From Marinobacter sp. 2_MG-2023 (GTDB lineage: Bacteria; Pseudomonadota; Gammaproteobacteria; Pseudomonadales; Oleiphilaceae), in the NCBI RefSeq assembly GCF_030546935.1, contig NZ_JAUOPH010000002.1, forward strand, positions 62,001 through 126,000: a stretch of 64,000 nucleotides of DNA, in the 5' to 3' direction. This document shows, piece by piece, positions 43,934-53,030 of the stretch. Each line of letters begins with the position of its first letter. Position 1 is the stretch's first letter. A model generated the notes under the pieces. The model was not told the DNA's origin and searched no databases. It was given only the letters and a program-made list of their open reading frames with translations. Position numbers and translations under genes: made by a program.

Positions 43934-43976
43934 AGCCGGGATCGCTCTGCATGTGATCCCGGCTTTGTTGTCTTTA
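43934..43976 (+). terminator. intra-operon hairpin between dctP and dctQ
   Basis: A perfect 10-bp stem (AGCCGGGATC at 43934-43943, GATCCCGGCT at 43955-43964) is followed by a T-rich run. In TRAP operons such a hairpin partly terminates or protects the upstream message, giving much more binding protein than permease. Confidence 0.8.
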
Positions 43977-44015
43977 GCAGTAGCAAAATCGACAGCCCCG
44001 GGCGGAGGATTGTGA

Positions 44016-44561
44016 ATGCGGTGGATTATAAAGCTGGACGAGGGCCTCTCGCGCTTGTCCATGTTCTGTGGCTGGCTTGCCTGTGTCGCAATGTTGTTGA
44101 TGGCAGCTAACGTTTTTTATGACGTTGTTGCCCGGTACGCGTTCAATGAAGTGTCCATCGGTATGCAAGAAATGGAATGGCACCTGTATTCGGTAGTTTT
44201 CCTGCTCGGCATTCCCTACGCGCTGCGAACAGACGGCCACGTTCGGGTAGACGTTTTTTATACTCGCTGGAGCAATAAGGCAAAAGCCTGGATCAATCTG
44301 ATCGGTGCCCTGGCATTTGTCGTTCCCTTTGCCTATCTGATTGGTGTTTATGGCTACGCCTTTGCGCTGGACTCCTACAATATGGGCGAAGGCAGCGGTG
44401 ACCCGGGTGGCTTACCCCACCGTTGGCTCATAAAATCCGTGATTCCTTTCACCGCAGTCTTTATCGGCATTGCTGGCGTCAATATGGCCACCTTTGCCCT
44501 GCGCGTCATGGCTGGCGATAAACACTACGAAGGAGAGCATAGCGGGGGGGGACTGGCATGA
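44016..44561 (+). CDS. dctQ: TRAP transporter small permease (DctQ)
   Basis: 181 residues with four TM segments and the DctQ signature (YDVVARYAFNEVSIGMQEME). The start at 44016 has GGAGG upstream. It forms the inner-membrane complex with DctM. Its stop overlaps the dctM start (ATGA). The pair is driven by an ion gradient and receives ligand from the DctP protein. Confidence 0.93.
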   Translation: MRWIIKLDEGLSRLSMFCGWLACVAMLLMAANVFYDVVARYAFNEVSIGMQEMEWHLYSVVFLLGIPYALRTDGHVRVDVFYTRWSNKAKAWINLIGALAFVVPFAYLIGVYGYAFALDSYNMGEGSGDPGGLPHRWLIKSVIPFTAVFIGIAGVNMATFALRVMAGDKHYEGEHSGGGLA

Positions 44562-45853
44562 TCGGCATGATTATGTTCGCGGTTGCCCTTTTCATGTTGA
44601 TGCTGGGCTTTCCTGTCGCCTTCACATTTGGCGGTGTAGCTTTGTTTTTCGGCGTGTTTGCAGAAGGCATGGACCTGTTTGCCTTTATGCCCTATCGCAT
44701 CATGAGCGTTATGCAGAATACCGTTCTGATGGCTGTTCCCCTATTCATCTTCATGGGCGTTATCCTGCAACGCACTCGTTTGGCTGAGCAGCTACTGACC
44801 TCCATGGGTCGTCTGTTTGGCGGACTGCCAGGCGGTCTTGCCATCTCTACCATTCTGGTGGGCGCCCTCCTCGCGGCATCAACAGGCGTTGTCGGTGCAA
44901 GTGTCGTGGCAATGGGCCTGATTTCTCTGCCGGTCATGCTGGCCCACAAGTATGACAAACGCCTGGCAACCGGCACCATCTGTGCAGCAGGCACCCTGGG
45001 CCAGATAGTTCCACCATCGATCATTCTGATTATTCTGGGTGATGTACTGGGGCTCCCGGTGGGGGATCTGTTCAAGGCTGCCGTCGGGCCGGGCGTGGTA
45101 CTTATAGGGCTTTACGTCGCCTATATCCTGATCATGACCCGTTTCAAACCCGAGACCGCTCCGGCCATGCCGGAAGACAGCAGCATTTCCCGTAAAAAGG
45201 AAATCATGAACGCGCTGCTGGCGATCATTCCACCCTTGGCACTGATTGTCATTGTGCTTGGTTCCATTTTTACCGGCATTGCGACACCCACGGAATCTTC
45301 TGCCCTCGGGGGTATTGGCGCAATTGTTCTGGCTATCATATACCGTCAATTCTCGTTCCAGATGGTTTGGGATGCGTCGAAAGACACGGTTAAAGTAACG
45401 GCCATGGTGTTCGCCATCCTGATCGGCGCCACCGCTTTTTCCATGGTTTTCAGCTACACAGGTGGCGATTACCTGCTGGAAGAGTGGATGCTGCAACTTC
45501 CTGGCGAAAAGTGGGGCTTCATCATCCTCGCCATGCTGGTCATTTTGGTACTGGGCTTTTTCATCGATTTCGTGGAAATCTCCTTCATCATAGTGCCCAT
45601 TCTGGCGCCGGTAGCCGAAGCCCTGGGCATCAACATGCTCTGGTTTGCCATTCTTATCGCCATGAACCTGCAAACCAGCTTCCTGACACCTCCGTTCGGG
45701 TTCTCCCTGTTCTACCTGAAAGGGGTCGCTCCGCCAGAAGTTCGAACGGTCGACATCTATAAAGGGGTGCTGCCATTTATATTCCTGCAGATGCTGGTAC
45801 TGGCTCTGATTGTCATTTTCCCTGAATGGTTCGGTATGAGCTCCTCTTACTGA
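44558..45853 (+). CDS. dctM: TRAP transporter large permease (DctM)
   Basis: 431 residues and about a dozen TM segments, the normal DctM length. Typical elements are PLFIFMGVILQRT, GTLGQIVPPSIILIILGD and FIDFVEISFIIVPILAPV. It carries the solute with sodium or proton symport. It is translationally coupled to dctQ and followed by a strong terminator at 45861. Confidence 0.95.
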   Translation: MIGMIMFAVALFMLMLGFPVAFTFGGVALFFGVFAEGMDLFAFMPYRIMSVMQNTVLMAVPLFIFMGVILQRTRLAEQLLTSMGRLFGGLPGGLAISTILVGALLAASTGVVGASVVAMGLISLPVMLAHKYDKRLATGTICAAGTLGQIVPPSIILIILGDVLGLPVGDLFKAAVGPGVVLIGLYVAYILIMTRFKPETAPAMPEDSSISRKKEIMNALLAIIPPLALIVIVLGSIFTGIATPTESSALGGIGAIVLAIIYRQFSFQMVWDASKDTVKVTAMVFAILIGATAFSMVFSYTGGDYLLEEWMLQLPGEKWGFIILAMLVILVLGFFIDFVEISFIIVPILAPVAEALGINMLWFAILIAMNLQTSFLTPPFGFSLFYLKGVAPPEVRTVDIYKGVLPFIFLQMLVLALIVIFPEWFGMSSSY

Positions 45854-45860
45854 TGTGTCA

Positions 45861-45888
45861 TGCAGCCGGGCCATTTGGCCCGGCTGCA
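45861..45888 (+). terminator. strong hairpin after dctM
   Basis: A perfect 12-bp stem (TGCAGCCGGGCC/GGCCCGGCTGCA) with an ATTT loop starts 8 nt after the dctM stop. The following T-run is short (GTTATT). Confidence 0.8.
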
Positions 45889-45965
45889 GTTATTCCCCTC
45901 GCTACCCCTACCGCTCTTTTATCCGCACTTTTCCCAAACCTGACTTATCTCAGTTTCTGGCATAC

Positions 45966-45993
45966 CTGACAAAAACAGAACATTTTCTATACT
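45966..45993 (+). promoter_or_regulatory. sigma-70 promoter for the cfa operon
   Basis: CTGACA (45966-45971) and TATACT (45988-45993) are separated by 16 bp. Each differs from consensus by one base. It lies about 100 bp upstream of the GTG start of cfa and after the dctM terminator. Confidence 0.6.
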
Positions 45994-46095
45994 GAACGGA
46001 CAGCCGGCATTTCTCAGACGCGCATTCGAGATAAGCCCTGACGCAAAGCCGTCAGCCTCAGCAGCAATGTTAAGGTAAAAAAGGGAGCAGAATCC

Positions 46096-47433
46096 GTGGA
46101 TCATAACAGTGCCCAAACGAGTGCTCAGAAACCTGCAACGAGCACCAGGGCCAATGAACAGTCCCGAAAACCCCATATCCTGAATCTACCCTTACAGGAC
46201 ACCCACGTAGATCGGGCACCTCATTCCTATGAGCGTTGGCTGGTTGCCAAACTGATGCGCATGGCCGGCTCACCCCCGATTCGCTTCCGACTTTGGAACG
46301 ACGATGTAATTGAGCCTCATGGGCAGCCGGCCAGGTTTACCGTACACCTGGCCGACCCCAAGGCACTTTACACCTTGGTTACCAACCCAAATCTGGCCTT
46401 TGGAGATCTATACAGTGCCGGACGCCTGAGTATCGAAGGCGACCTCCCCGACTTGATGGAGGCACTCTACCGGGCCATTCATCAGGCTAGACAGAAATGG
46501 CCGCGCTGGCTTGAAGCACTGTGGCGCAACCACGCTCCCCGCTCCACCAGTCTGTCAGACGCACGGGATAACATTCACCACCATTATGATCTCGGCAACG
46601 ATTTCTATCAGCTCTGGCTCGACAGCGCCGAAATGCAATACACCTGTGCCTATTACGAACGGCCCGAACTAAGCCTGGAGCAAGCACAACTGGCGAAGCT
46701 GGAACATGTCTGCCGAAAACTCAGGCTCCGGCCCGGTATGACCGTGGTGGAGGCCGGTTGCGGCTGGGGCGGGCTGGCGCGTTACATGGCCAGGAATTAC
46801 GGAGTGAAGGTTCACGCCTACAACATTTCCAGAGAACAGGTCTCGTACGCCCGGAAGCAGGCTCGCAAGCAGGGGCTGGAGAAGCTCATTGACTACATTG
46901 AGGATGATTATCGCAATATTCAGGGCCAGTACGATGCATTTGTCTCAATTGGCATGCTGGAGCATGTGGGCAAGGAGAATTATTTCGGGCTATCCGAACT
47001 GATAAAACGCTCACTGAAGCCGACTGGCATGGCACTTATTCACAGCATCGGTCGTAACCGGCCTATGCTGATGAATGCCTGGATTGAGAAGCGTATCTTC
47101 CCGGGCGCTTATCCGCCCAGTATCGGTGAATTTATGACGCTGTGCGAGCACGGTGACTTTTCCGTCCTGGATGTAGAAAACCTCCGTCTCCACTATGCCC
47201 GAACACTGAGTGCCTGGATGGACCGTTTCAATGCAGCGGAAGGAGCCGTATCGGAAATGTATGACGAGCACTTTACCAGGGCCTGGCGTATGTACCTGGC
47301 TGGCTCAATCGCTGCCTTCCAGGCCGGCTCGCTGCAGCTTTTTCAGGTGGTATTCACCCATGGAAACAACAATCACCTGCCTGCCACCCGGCAGGATTTG
47401 TACAACTTCCCCGCTGCGCCCGAAAACTTTTGA
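46096..47433 (+). CDS. cfa: cyclopropane-fatty-acyl-phospholipid synthase
   Basis: 445 residues from a GTG start with AGGGAG upstream, longer than E. coli Cfa (382) mainly at the N-terminus. It transfers a methylene from SAM to double bonds of membrane phospholipid acyl chains. Signatures are DNIHHHYDLGNDFYQLWLD, TCAYYERPELSLEQAQ, the SAM motif VVEAGCGWGGLARYMA, and SIGMLEHVGKENY. A sigma-70 promoter precedes it. The next gene, an FAD oxidoreductase, starts 10 bp downstream and is probably co-transcribed, which hints at a joint lipid modification. Confidence 0.95.
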   Translation: MDHNSAQTSAQKPATSTRANEQSRKPHILNLPLQDTHVDRAPHSYERWLVAKLMRMAGSPPIRFRLWNDDVIEPHGQPARFTVHLADPKALYTLVTNPNLAFGDLYSAGRLSIEGDLPDLMEALYRAIHQARQKWPRWLEALWRNHAPRSTSLSDARDNIHHHYDLGNDFYQLWLDSAEMQYTCAYYERPELSLEQAQLAKLEHVCRKLRLRPGMTVVEAGCGWGGLARYMARNYGVKVHAYNISREQVSYARKQARKQGLEKLIDYIEDDYRNIQGQYDAFVSIGMLEHVGKENYFGLSELIKRSLKPTGMALIHSIGRNRPMLMNAWIEKRIFPGAYPPSIGEFMTLCEHGDFSVLDVENLRLHYARTLSAWMDRFNAAEGAVSEMYDEHFTRAWRMYLAGSIAAFQAGSLQLFQVVFTHGNNNHLPATRQDLYNFPAAPENF

Positions 47434-47443
47434 GGTACCGGAC

Positions 47444-48598
47444 ATGGAAGCATACGACCTGATTATCGTTGGAGCTGGCCCGGCGGGTTCTACCCTGGCA
47501 AAAGCCCTTGAAGATAGTGGCAAACGCGCTCTGCTGATAGACAAACAGGACTTCCCCCGGGACAAAACCTGCGCGGGCTGGGTAACACCCTCGGTTATTG
47601 AAACTCTGGGTATTGATTTGCGCGATTACGGGAACGGCCGCACGCTCCAACCTATAAGGCGCTTCCGGATCGGCATGATGGGGCAACAGGCGGTAGAGAA
47701 CGACCATGGCGGCGTCGTCAGCTATGGCATACGGCGATGTGAATTTGATGATTATCTGCTGGCACGCACAAATACACCCAAAAAGCTTGGCACCCCCGTG
47801 AAAAGCATTACCCGCAAAGACGGCAATTGGCTGATCAATTATGCCTGGTCAGCTCCGCTCCTGGTAGGAGCCGGAGGTCATTTCTGCCCGGTCGCCAGGC
47901 TGGTTGGCGATGGTCCGGGAAGCCATGAAACCGTTGTGGCAGCCAAAGAAATAGAGTTCGAAATGACGCAGGAACAGGCAAAAACCTGCGAAGCCCGGGG
48001 TGACACGCCAGAACTCTGGTTTTGCAAGGACCTGAAAGGCTACGCCTGGGTCTTTCGCAAAGGCAATTACCTGAATGTTGGCCTCGGACGAGAAGATAAC
48101 CACAAACTCACCGCACATTTACAGGATTTTGTAGAAGCTATGAAATCCGCAGGACGGGTTCCTGAAAACCTGTCCGGACGCTTCAAAGGTCACGCATATT
48201 TGCTTTATGACCATGCCGGGCGAGCACTGGTAGACGATGGGCTGCTGCTGATCGGCGATGCGGCAGGGCTTGCCTATACGCAGAGCGGTGAAGGCATCAG
48301 GCCGGCTATCGAATCCGCATTGCTGGCGGCCGAGGTGATCAGCCAGGCACAAGACTTCTCCGCAACCTCTCTACAGGCCTACGGTGATGCTATAGCAGAC
48401 CGTTTCGGCCATAGGGAATCTGACAAAGAAGAGGGTTTTCAAGTACCGGAGTGGATCAGGATGCCACTGGCTAACACCCTTATGCGATCCCACTGGTTTA
48501 CGCGCAAAGTGGTTACTGAAAAATGGTTTCTGCACCAGGAAGTACCAGCTCTGGAGACACATCCGGATACCCCGGCGCTCAAACAGGTATATCAGTAA
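47444..48598 (+). CDS. FAD-dependent oxidoreductase (geranylgeranyl reductase-like)
   Basis: 384 residues from the ATG at 47444, where GAGG and the Rossmann motif (LIIVGAGPAGSTLAKALEDS) fit. The frame also extends back into cfa and is rejected. Other features are QDFPRDKTCAGWVTPS, typical of the geranylgeranyl-reductase and halogenase-like group, and LLIGDAAGLAYTQSGEGIRP, the second FAD motif. It probably reduces or oxidises a lipid or isoprenoid substrate. The close coupling with cfa supports a membrane-lipid role, but the reaction is not determined. Confidence 0.82.
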   Translation: MEAYDLIIVGAGPAGSTLAKALEDSGKRALLIDKQDFPRDKTCAGWVTPSVIETLGIDLRDYGNGRTLQPIRRFRIGMMGQQAVENDHGGVVSYGIRRCEFDDYLLARTNTPKKLGTPVKSITRKDGNWLINYAWSAPLLVGAGGHFCPVARLVGDGPGSHETVVAAKEIEFEMTQEQAKTCEARGDTPELWFCKDLKGYAWVFRKGNYLNVGLGREDNHKLTAHLQDFVEAMKSAGRVPENLSGRFKGHAYLLYDHAGRALVDDGLLLIGDAAGLAYTQSGEGIRPAIESALLAAEVISQAQDFSATSLQAYGDAIADRFGHRESDKEEGFQVPEWIRMPLANTLMRSHWFTRKVVTEKWFLHQEVPALETHPDTPALKQVYQ

Positions 48599-48630
48599 GG
48601 CGTTGTCAGCCTCACCGGTCTTCAAATAGA

Positions 48631-48653
48631 AAACCCCGCACAAGGCGGGGTTT
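48631..48653. terminator. bidirectional terminator between convergent genes
   Basis: AAACCCCGC (48631-48639) pairs perfectly with GCGGGGTTT (48645-48653) around a short loop. It serves the oxidoreductase (plus) and the choice-of-anchor gene (minus). Confidence 0.85.
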
Positions 48654-48677
48654 GTCACTCTGCCAACAAACGGCAGT

Positions 48678-50579
48678 TTATTCCTCGGTTTGCAGCACCA
48701 CACGGTAAACAGCGGTAGTGCCACTCACTTCATTGCCTGTCAGCATCAGCACATCTCCGGTCGGCGACTGGTCCGCCGGAATCACGGTAATGTCTTCAAT
48801 GCCCAGATCACCCACAATCGCCAGATTGGTTTCCGGGTCGGAAACCCAGTCTTCGCGGGTATTCAGGTAGTCCACAATCGACGGCGATTCCGGGTTGGTT
48901 ACATCAAACGCCATGACGCCGCCCATCCGCTCAAGCCCCAGAAATGCAAAGGTACGATCGCCGAATGTCGCCACAGTTACGGCCTCTGGCTCGGGGCCTT
49001 TGTTATCAGAGCGATTGAGAAATGCGTCGCCCTCATCGTGGTTGGAGTTGAAAAAGTCGGCACAGGAGATATCCCGTTCCGACCCGGCAAAGCAGGCATC
49101 GCTGGCCAGGAATTGCTCGATCATATCGCCGGAATCCCAAACCAGATCGCCATCGGCGGTCCAGATCGCCATGGAACGCGCACCGAAAGAATAGACTTGA
49201 TCGTACATCAGCCGGTCGCCCGTCACGCTTTCAGTACCGCTGCTGTCGAACATCACCGGATCGCCGTTGTCATCTGTGCGGTACCCCATGGTCCAGGTAA
49301 CCGACAGGCGGCCGAGTTGCTCATCTTCACGGCAAAGGCCAGGATCACCTGCGCTGGCCCCACAGTCGTCAAATACCTCCGGGTTCAGGAGCGCGCCTTT
49401 AGCCAAGGCATAGAGTTGTGGCGGCATGTCATCGCCCAGGCGCCGCGCAAAGCCGTCTTTATGGAACAGATGCTTGAAGCGAAGCTCTTCAACAAAGCCC
49501 TGAGTTGCGTCACCACCGTAACCGGGCAACGCGGGATCTTCAGGCCCCCAATAGTCAGCAGTGTCCTCGCCCCAGGCCCGGGCATCACCTTCGTTGGCGG
49601 TCAGAATGTATGTCTCACCGCCGGCACTGTAGCTGGTGATTGCATCAGGATGATACATACCCAAAAGGCCTGGCCAGGGTTTGATATCAATGTCCGATTT
49701 TTCGTCGCTGGCATCCAGTCCCTGACCTTCAAGTCCATGATCCTTATAACCCAAAGGCAGAATCTCGGTTACGGTTGCAGTGGCGATGTCCACTTTGGCC
49801 AGTGCGTTGTTTTCCTGCAAAGCCGCCCAGGCCGTGGCGCTGTCGTCACTGACCGTTATGTATTCCGGCTCAAGATCCATCGCCACGCTGGCGCCTGGCC
49901 CGAACACACGAATCCCTGCAGTAACCAGCTCGGCTTTCTGGCCATTGAACGCTGTGAAATCCGCCGTGCGTACCTGCAGGTTATCCGGATCACTGACATC
50001 AATAACTGAAACCGACCCTTCCGGATCAGTCTGGTAATTGTCGCTGGGCTCACCTTCATTGGCGACCAGCAGGTGGTTTCCGTCAGGGGTAAATGTGAGC
50101 ATATCCGGCTGGGCACCTACCCCTATAAAGCCCCGCAGTGAAAGCGTTGCAGCGTCGTAAATGGCGGCATAGCCTGGCTCTGTCTTGGGTGACGCCTCAA
50201 TGGCCACGGCAACCAGTCCACCCTGGACGGCAACACTGTTAACCACAGCATTACTGGCGACATCTTCTACCGTCAGGGTATCCAATAGCGTCGGTGCTGA
50301 TGGATCATTCATATCGAGTACGTTAAGTGATCCCTCATTAGCATTGACCACAAAGGCTCTTCGGCTGGCCGGATCATAGCCGGTAATCTCAGCGGCACTT
50401 TCACCGAAAACGTCACTGCTGTAGCGACCAACATACTCCAGAGTTAACCCGGTAACTGCTGGCGTTGCCTCATCCGACGTATTGCTGTCACTGTCCGACG
50501 ACAAACAACCGCTCAGTAGAATGGTTGAGACACTCACGGCCAGAAGAGATGGCCGGAAAATCGAAGATGATCGCATCAT
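48678..50579 (-). CDS. choice-of-anchor I family beta-propeller lipoprotein
   Basis: About 633 residues from the ATG at 50579, with AAGGAA upstream. The frame continues to 50621 but lacks a signal there. A lipobox (TILLSGC) makes it a lipoprotein. Repeated beta-propeller-like blades contain phrases such as RRAFVVNANEGSLNVLDM, LLVANEGEPSDN, YILTANEGDARAWGED and LVWDSGDMIEQF, matching the choice-of-anchor I domain that often adjoins phosphatase or phytase-like proteins. Function is not established; a surface or periplasmic role is likely. A Ser/Asp-rich linker follows the lipid-anchored Cys. Confidence 0.85.
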   Translation of the reverse strand: MMRSSSIFRPSLLAVSVSTILLSGCLSSDSDSNTSDEATPAVTGLTLEYVGRYSSDVFGESAAEITGYDPASRRAFVVNANEGSLNVLDMNDPSAPTLLDTLTVEDVASNAVVNSVAVQGGLVAVAIEASPKTEPGYAAIYDAATLSLRGFIGVGAQPDMLTFTPDGNHLLVANEGEPSDNYQTDPEGSVSVIDVSDPDNLQVRTADFTAFNGQKAELVTAGIRVFGPGASVAMDLEPEYITVSDDSATAWAALQENNALAKVDIATATVTEILPLGYKDHGLEGQGLDASDEKSDIDIKPWPGLLGMYHPDAITSYSAGGETYILTANEGDARAWGEDTADYWGPEDPALPGYGGDATQGFVEELRFKHLFHKDGFARRLGDDMPPQLYALAKGALLNPEVFDDCGASAGDPGLCREDEQLGRLSVTWTMGYRTDDNGDPVMFDSSGTESVTGDRLMYDQVYSFGARSMAIWTADGDLVWDSGDMIEQFLASDACFAGSERDISCADFFNSNHDEGDAFLNRSDNKGPEPEAVTVATFGDRTFAFLGLERMGGVMAFDVTNPESPSIVDYLNTREDWVSDPETNLAIVGDLGIEDITVIPADQSPTGDVLMLTGNEVSGTTAVYRVVLQTEE

Positions 50580-50689
50580 GAATCGTTCCTTTGCTTGCAT
50601 AGAGAAGTAACTCAGTTGCAAGGGAACCTACTTCATGACGATTACAGTATCGGGAAGAAAAAAAGGCAGAATTATGACGGGAAAATGAA

Positions 50690-50725
50690 GAGCACATGGT
50701 GGTGACAATTCACCACCATGTGCTC
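50690..50725 (-). terminator. 16-bp perfect-stem hairpin after dps
   Basis: GAGCACATGGTGGTGA (50690-50705) and its exact complement (50710-50725) flank a CAAT loop, 22 bp downstream of the dps stop. On the minus strand a T-rich stretch follows. The long perfect stem would also stabilise the message. Confidence 0.8.
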
Positions 50726-50746
50726 AAAGCATGCTCGGAAGCGGGA

Positions 50747-51220
50747 TTACTGACCCAGGTAGCTACGATACATCCAGACAGTTTTTTCCTGCTGGGAAAT
50801 GTAGTCACTCATCAAGGATACTGTGCCCTCATCCTCGGCATCGCCTGCCAGGCTCAGCAGCGCCCTTTGTTTGCCGATCAGCTTGGCGAAACTTTCAAGA
50901 ATATTCTCCATAGCCTGTTTACCGTCCGACACGTCTTTCTGCTCAGGCACCTCGGATAGCGCCATATAGGTGCTGTAAGCATGGGCAGGACGGTGCCCGA
51001 TTGTGAGAACCCGTTCGGCGATTTCATCAATCTTGAGCAACAGGTCGTCATAAAGTTCTTCAAATTTCACGTGCAGCTCGAAGAAATTATCGCCTTTGAT
51101 GTTCCAGTGATAGCCCCGCACGTTCATGTAGAAAATCTGGTAATTGGCAAGCAAATCGTTGAGTGCTTCAGCCAGCTTCGCGGTTTTTTCCGTATCCAAC
51201 CCAATAAAGTTCTTACCCAT
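50747..51220 (-). CDS. dps: Dps-family ferritin-like DNA protection protein
   Basis: 157 residues, the normal Dps size. The ferroxidase centre at the dimer interface is visible in YHWNIKGDNFFELHVKFEEL and LLLKIDEIAERV. Dps forms a 12-mer that oxidises and stores iron with H2O2 and protects DNA in starvation or oxidative stress. The Lys-rich N-terminal tail used by E. coli Dps for DNA binding is short here (MGKNFIGLDTEKTAK). GGAGG lies 6 nt before the ATG. It is monocistronic with a strong hairpin behind it. Confidence 0.95.
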   Translation of the reverse strand: MGKNFIGLDTEKTAKLAEALNDLLANYQIFYMNVRGYHWNIKGDNFFELHVKFEELYDDLLLKIDEIAERVLTIGHRPAHAYSTYMALSEVPEQKDVSDGKQAMENILESFAKLIGKQRALLSLAGDAEDEGTVSLMSDYISQQEKTVWMYRSYLGQ

Positions 51221-51355
51221 TACACACCTCCATGGTAACTATTCTCTTAGGACCTGAGATCATCTTAACCCAGACTTAATCCATACATGAGGTTTAGAGT
51301 TCCGTTCTTCAAGGTCGGCCATAGTAGAGATTTATGCCTGACCTGAAAGCCGCCA

Positions 51356-52798
51356 TTACACCCCGGGCCCACAGTCTGTGCAGCCTTCCTCTGGCCCGGG
51401 ACCAATATTAAGGTTGCGGTTTAGGTCTTTCAGGGCCGACCTTACGCCTTCTTCAATAACGGGATGATAAAACGGCATTTCCAGCATCTCGCTAACGGTA
51501 AGCCGGCGTTGCGCAGACCAGGCCAGCAAGTGAGCAATGTGCTCTGCCGCTGGGCCAAACATCTCAGCGCCCATAAACAATCCACTACCGTGTTCACCAT
51601 ACACTCTCAACAAACCGATATTTTTACCAATCACCCGGCTTCGGCCCTGATTTTCAAACGACACCTCACCTACCGCAAAACATCCTGCGCAACGTTTATC
51701 AACTTCATCAATGGTGAGACCTACTGTCGCAATCTGCGGGTCAGTAAACACAACGGCAAGAGGCGTGCGCCTTAAACCGGCACGAACGTCCGGATAAGAG
51801 GCTGCATTATTTCCCGCAATCCGCCCCTCATCTGCGGCTTCGTGCAGGAGCGGCAACTCGTTGTTGGCGTCGCCGGCAATAAAGATGTGGCTCTGACCAC
51901 AGCGCAGTGTATAGGCATCGAACAACGGCAGGCCTTTGCTGTCCAGTTCAATGTCTGCGTTCTGGATATCCAGGCCATCAACGTTTGGCCGGCGCCCGGT
52001 TGCCGCCAACAGGTAGTCGAAGGTTTCGGTTTTCTCACCCCCGTTGCCATCTGTAAAGGTTACGGCGACGCCGCCATCAACCCGCTCAACCCGTTTCACA
52101 TCGCCGTCGGGGTCCAGCGGAAATTCTTTATTGAATTGCCGGAGCGCGTATTTGCGAATATTCCCATCGCGGATCGGACCGACAGCACCACCTACGCCAA
52201 ACATTCTTACCCGAACACCGAGCCGGCTGAGCGCCTGGCCTAACTCAAGCCCGATCACTCCTGGACCGAATACCACCACCGACTCCGGCAGATCCTGCCA
52301 TTCAAAAATATCGTCATTGACGACCAAGCGGTCTTTCGCTTCTTTCAGAAAGCCTGGAATGTTGGGACGGGAGCCGGTCGCGATGATAATCCGCTGTGCA
52401 TAAACTTCAGTTTCGTTGCCGACGATCAAGCGATTTGGACCAGCGAAGCGGGCACTGCCTTTGATACGGTGTTCTTCGGGGAATTTCTCTACCGAACGTA
52501 TCACCGAGCCGACAAACCGGTCTCGCTCTGAGCGCACCCTGGCCATCACCTTCTTGCCATCCACCGAAATCTCGCCGGCGGCGACCCCGAACAGCTCTCC
52601 GTGGGCCATCTCGTATGCACTGTCAGCTGCGGCGATCAGGAGCTTGCTTGGCATGCAGCCCACTCTTGCACAGGTAGTACCGTATTGATCGCCTTCAATC
52701 AGCACCACCTTGTCCGTGACCTTTCGTACCCGCTGATAGGCTACCATTCCCGATGTTCCTGCGCCGATAATCGCCACATCCACTTCGCGTTTTTCCAT
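51356..52798 (-). CDS. dihydrolipoyl dehydrogenase-like pyridine nucleotide-disulfide oxidoreductase
   Basis: 480 residues. FAD motif VAIIGAGTSGMVAYQRV, redox-active disulfide in TTCARVGCMPSKLL (CX4C), NAD motif VVFGPGVIGLELGQALSRLG, second FAD motif HIFIAGDANNELPLLHEAAD and C-terminal active-site HPVIEEGVRSAL. It resembles dihydrolipoyl dehydrogenase and mercuric-reductase relatives. It is not in a 2-oxoacid dehydrogenase operon, so an independent redox or stress role is possible. The tail has extra Cys (EEGCTDCGPGV). It stands upstream of dps on the same strand with 135 bp between. Confidence 0.88.
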   Translation of the reverse strand: MEKREVDVAIIGAGTSGMVAYQRVRKVTDKVVLIEGDQYGTTCARVGCMPSKLLIAAADSAYEMAHGELFGVAAGEISVDGKKVMARVRSERDRFVGSVIRSVEKFPEEHRIKGSARFAGPNRLIVGNETEVYAQRIIIATGSRPNIPGFLKEAKDRLVVNDDIFEWQDLPESVVVFGPGVIGLELGQALSRLGVRVRMFGVGGAVGPIRDGNIRKYALRQFNKEFPLDPDGDVKRVERVDGGVAVTFTDGNGGEKTETFDYLLAATGRRPNVDGLDIQNADIELDSKGLPLFDAYTLRCGQSHIFIAGDANNELPLLHEAADEGRIAGNNAASYPDVRAGLRRTPLAVVFTDPQIATVGLTIDEVDKRCAGCFAVGEVSFENQGRSRVIGKNIGLLRVYGEHGSGLFMGAEMFGPAAEHIAHLLAWSAQRRLTVSEMLEMPFYHPVIEEGVRSALKDLNRNLNIGPGPEEGCTDCGPGV

Positions 52799-53030
52799 AA
52801 CTTGCCTCCAGAACGGTACCCCAAAAAAGCCGGGAACCTAGATGATAAGTTCAATAATAGGTACGTCAGTATAGAAGACGGGATTGTTTTGCGCGGTACG
52901 TGAAAAAAACCTCACCGGGGTTTATGCTGACAGGCCTGTACTGATTCTGACAATCTCAGGATCCCTGACCATAAGCCTTTACCCTTAATCCCGACGTCAA
53001 CAGAATCCAAGTTTTGAGAGAACGTAACGT

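Noticed and set aside
48690..50009. 439-codon plus-strand frame opposite the choice-of-anchor gene
   Set aside because: Antisense shadow; the minus-strand product has a lipobox and family motifs.
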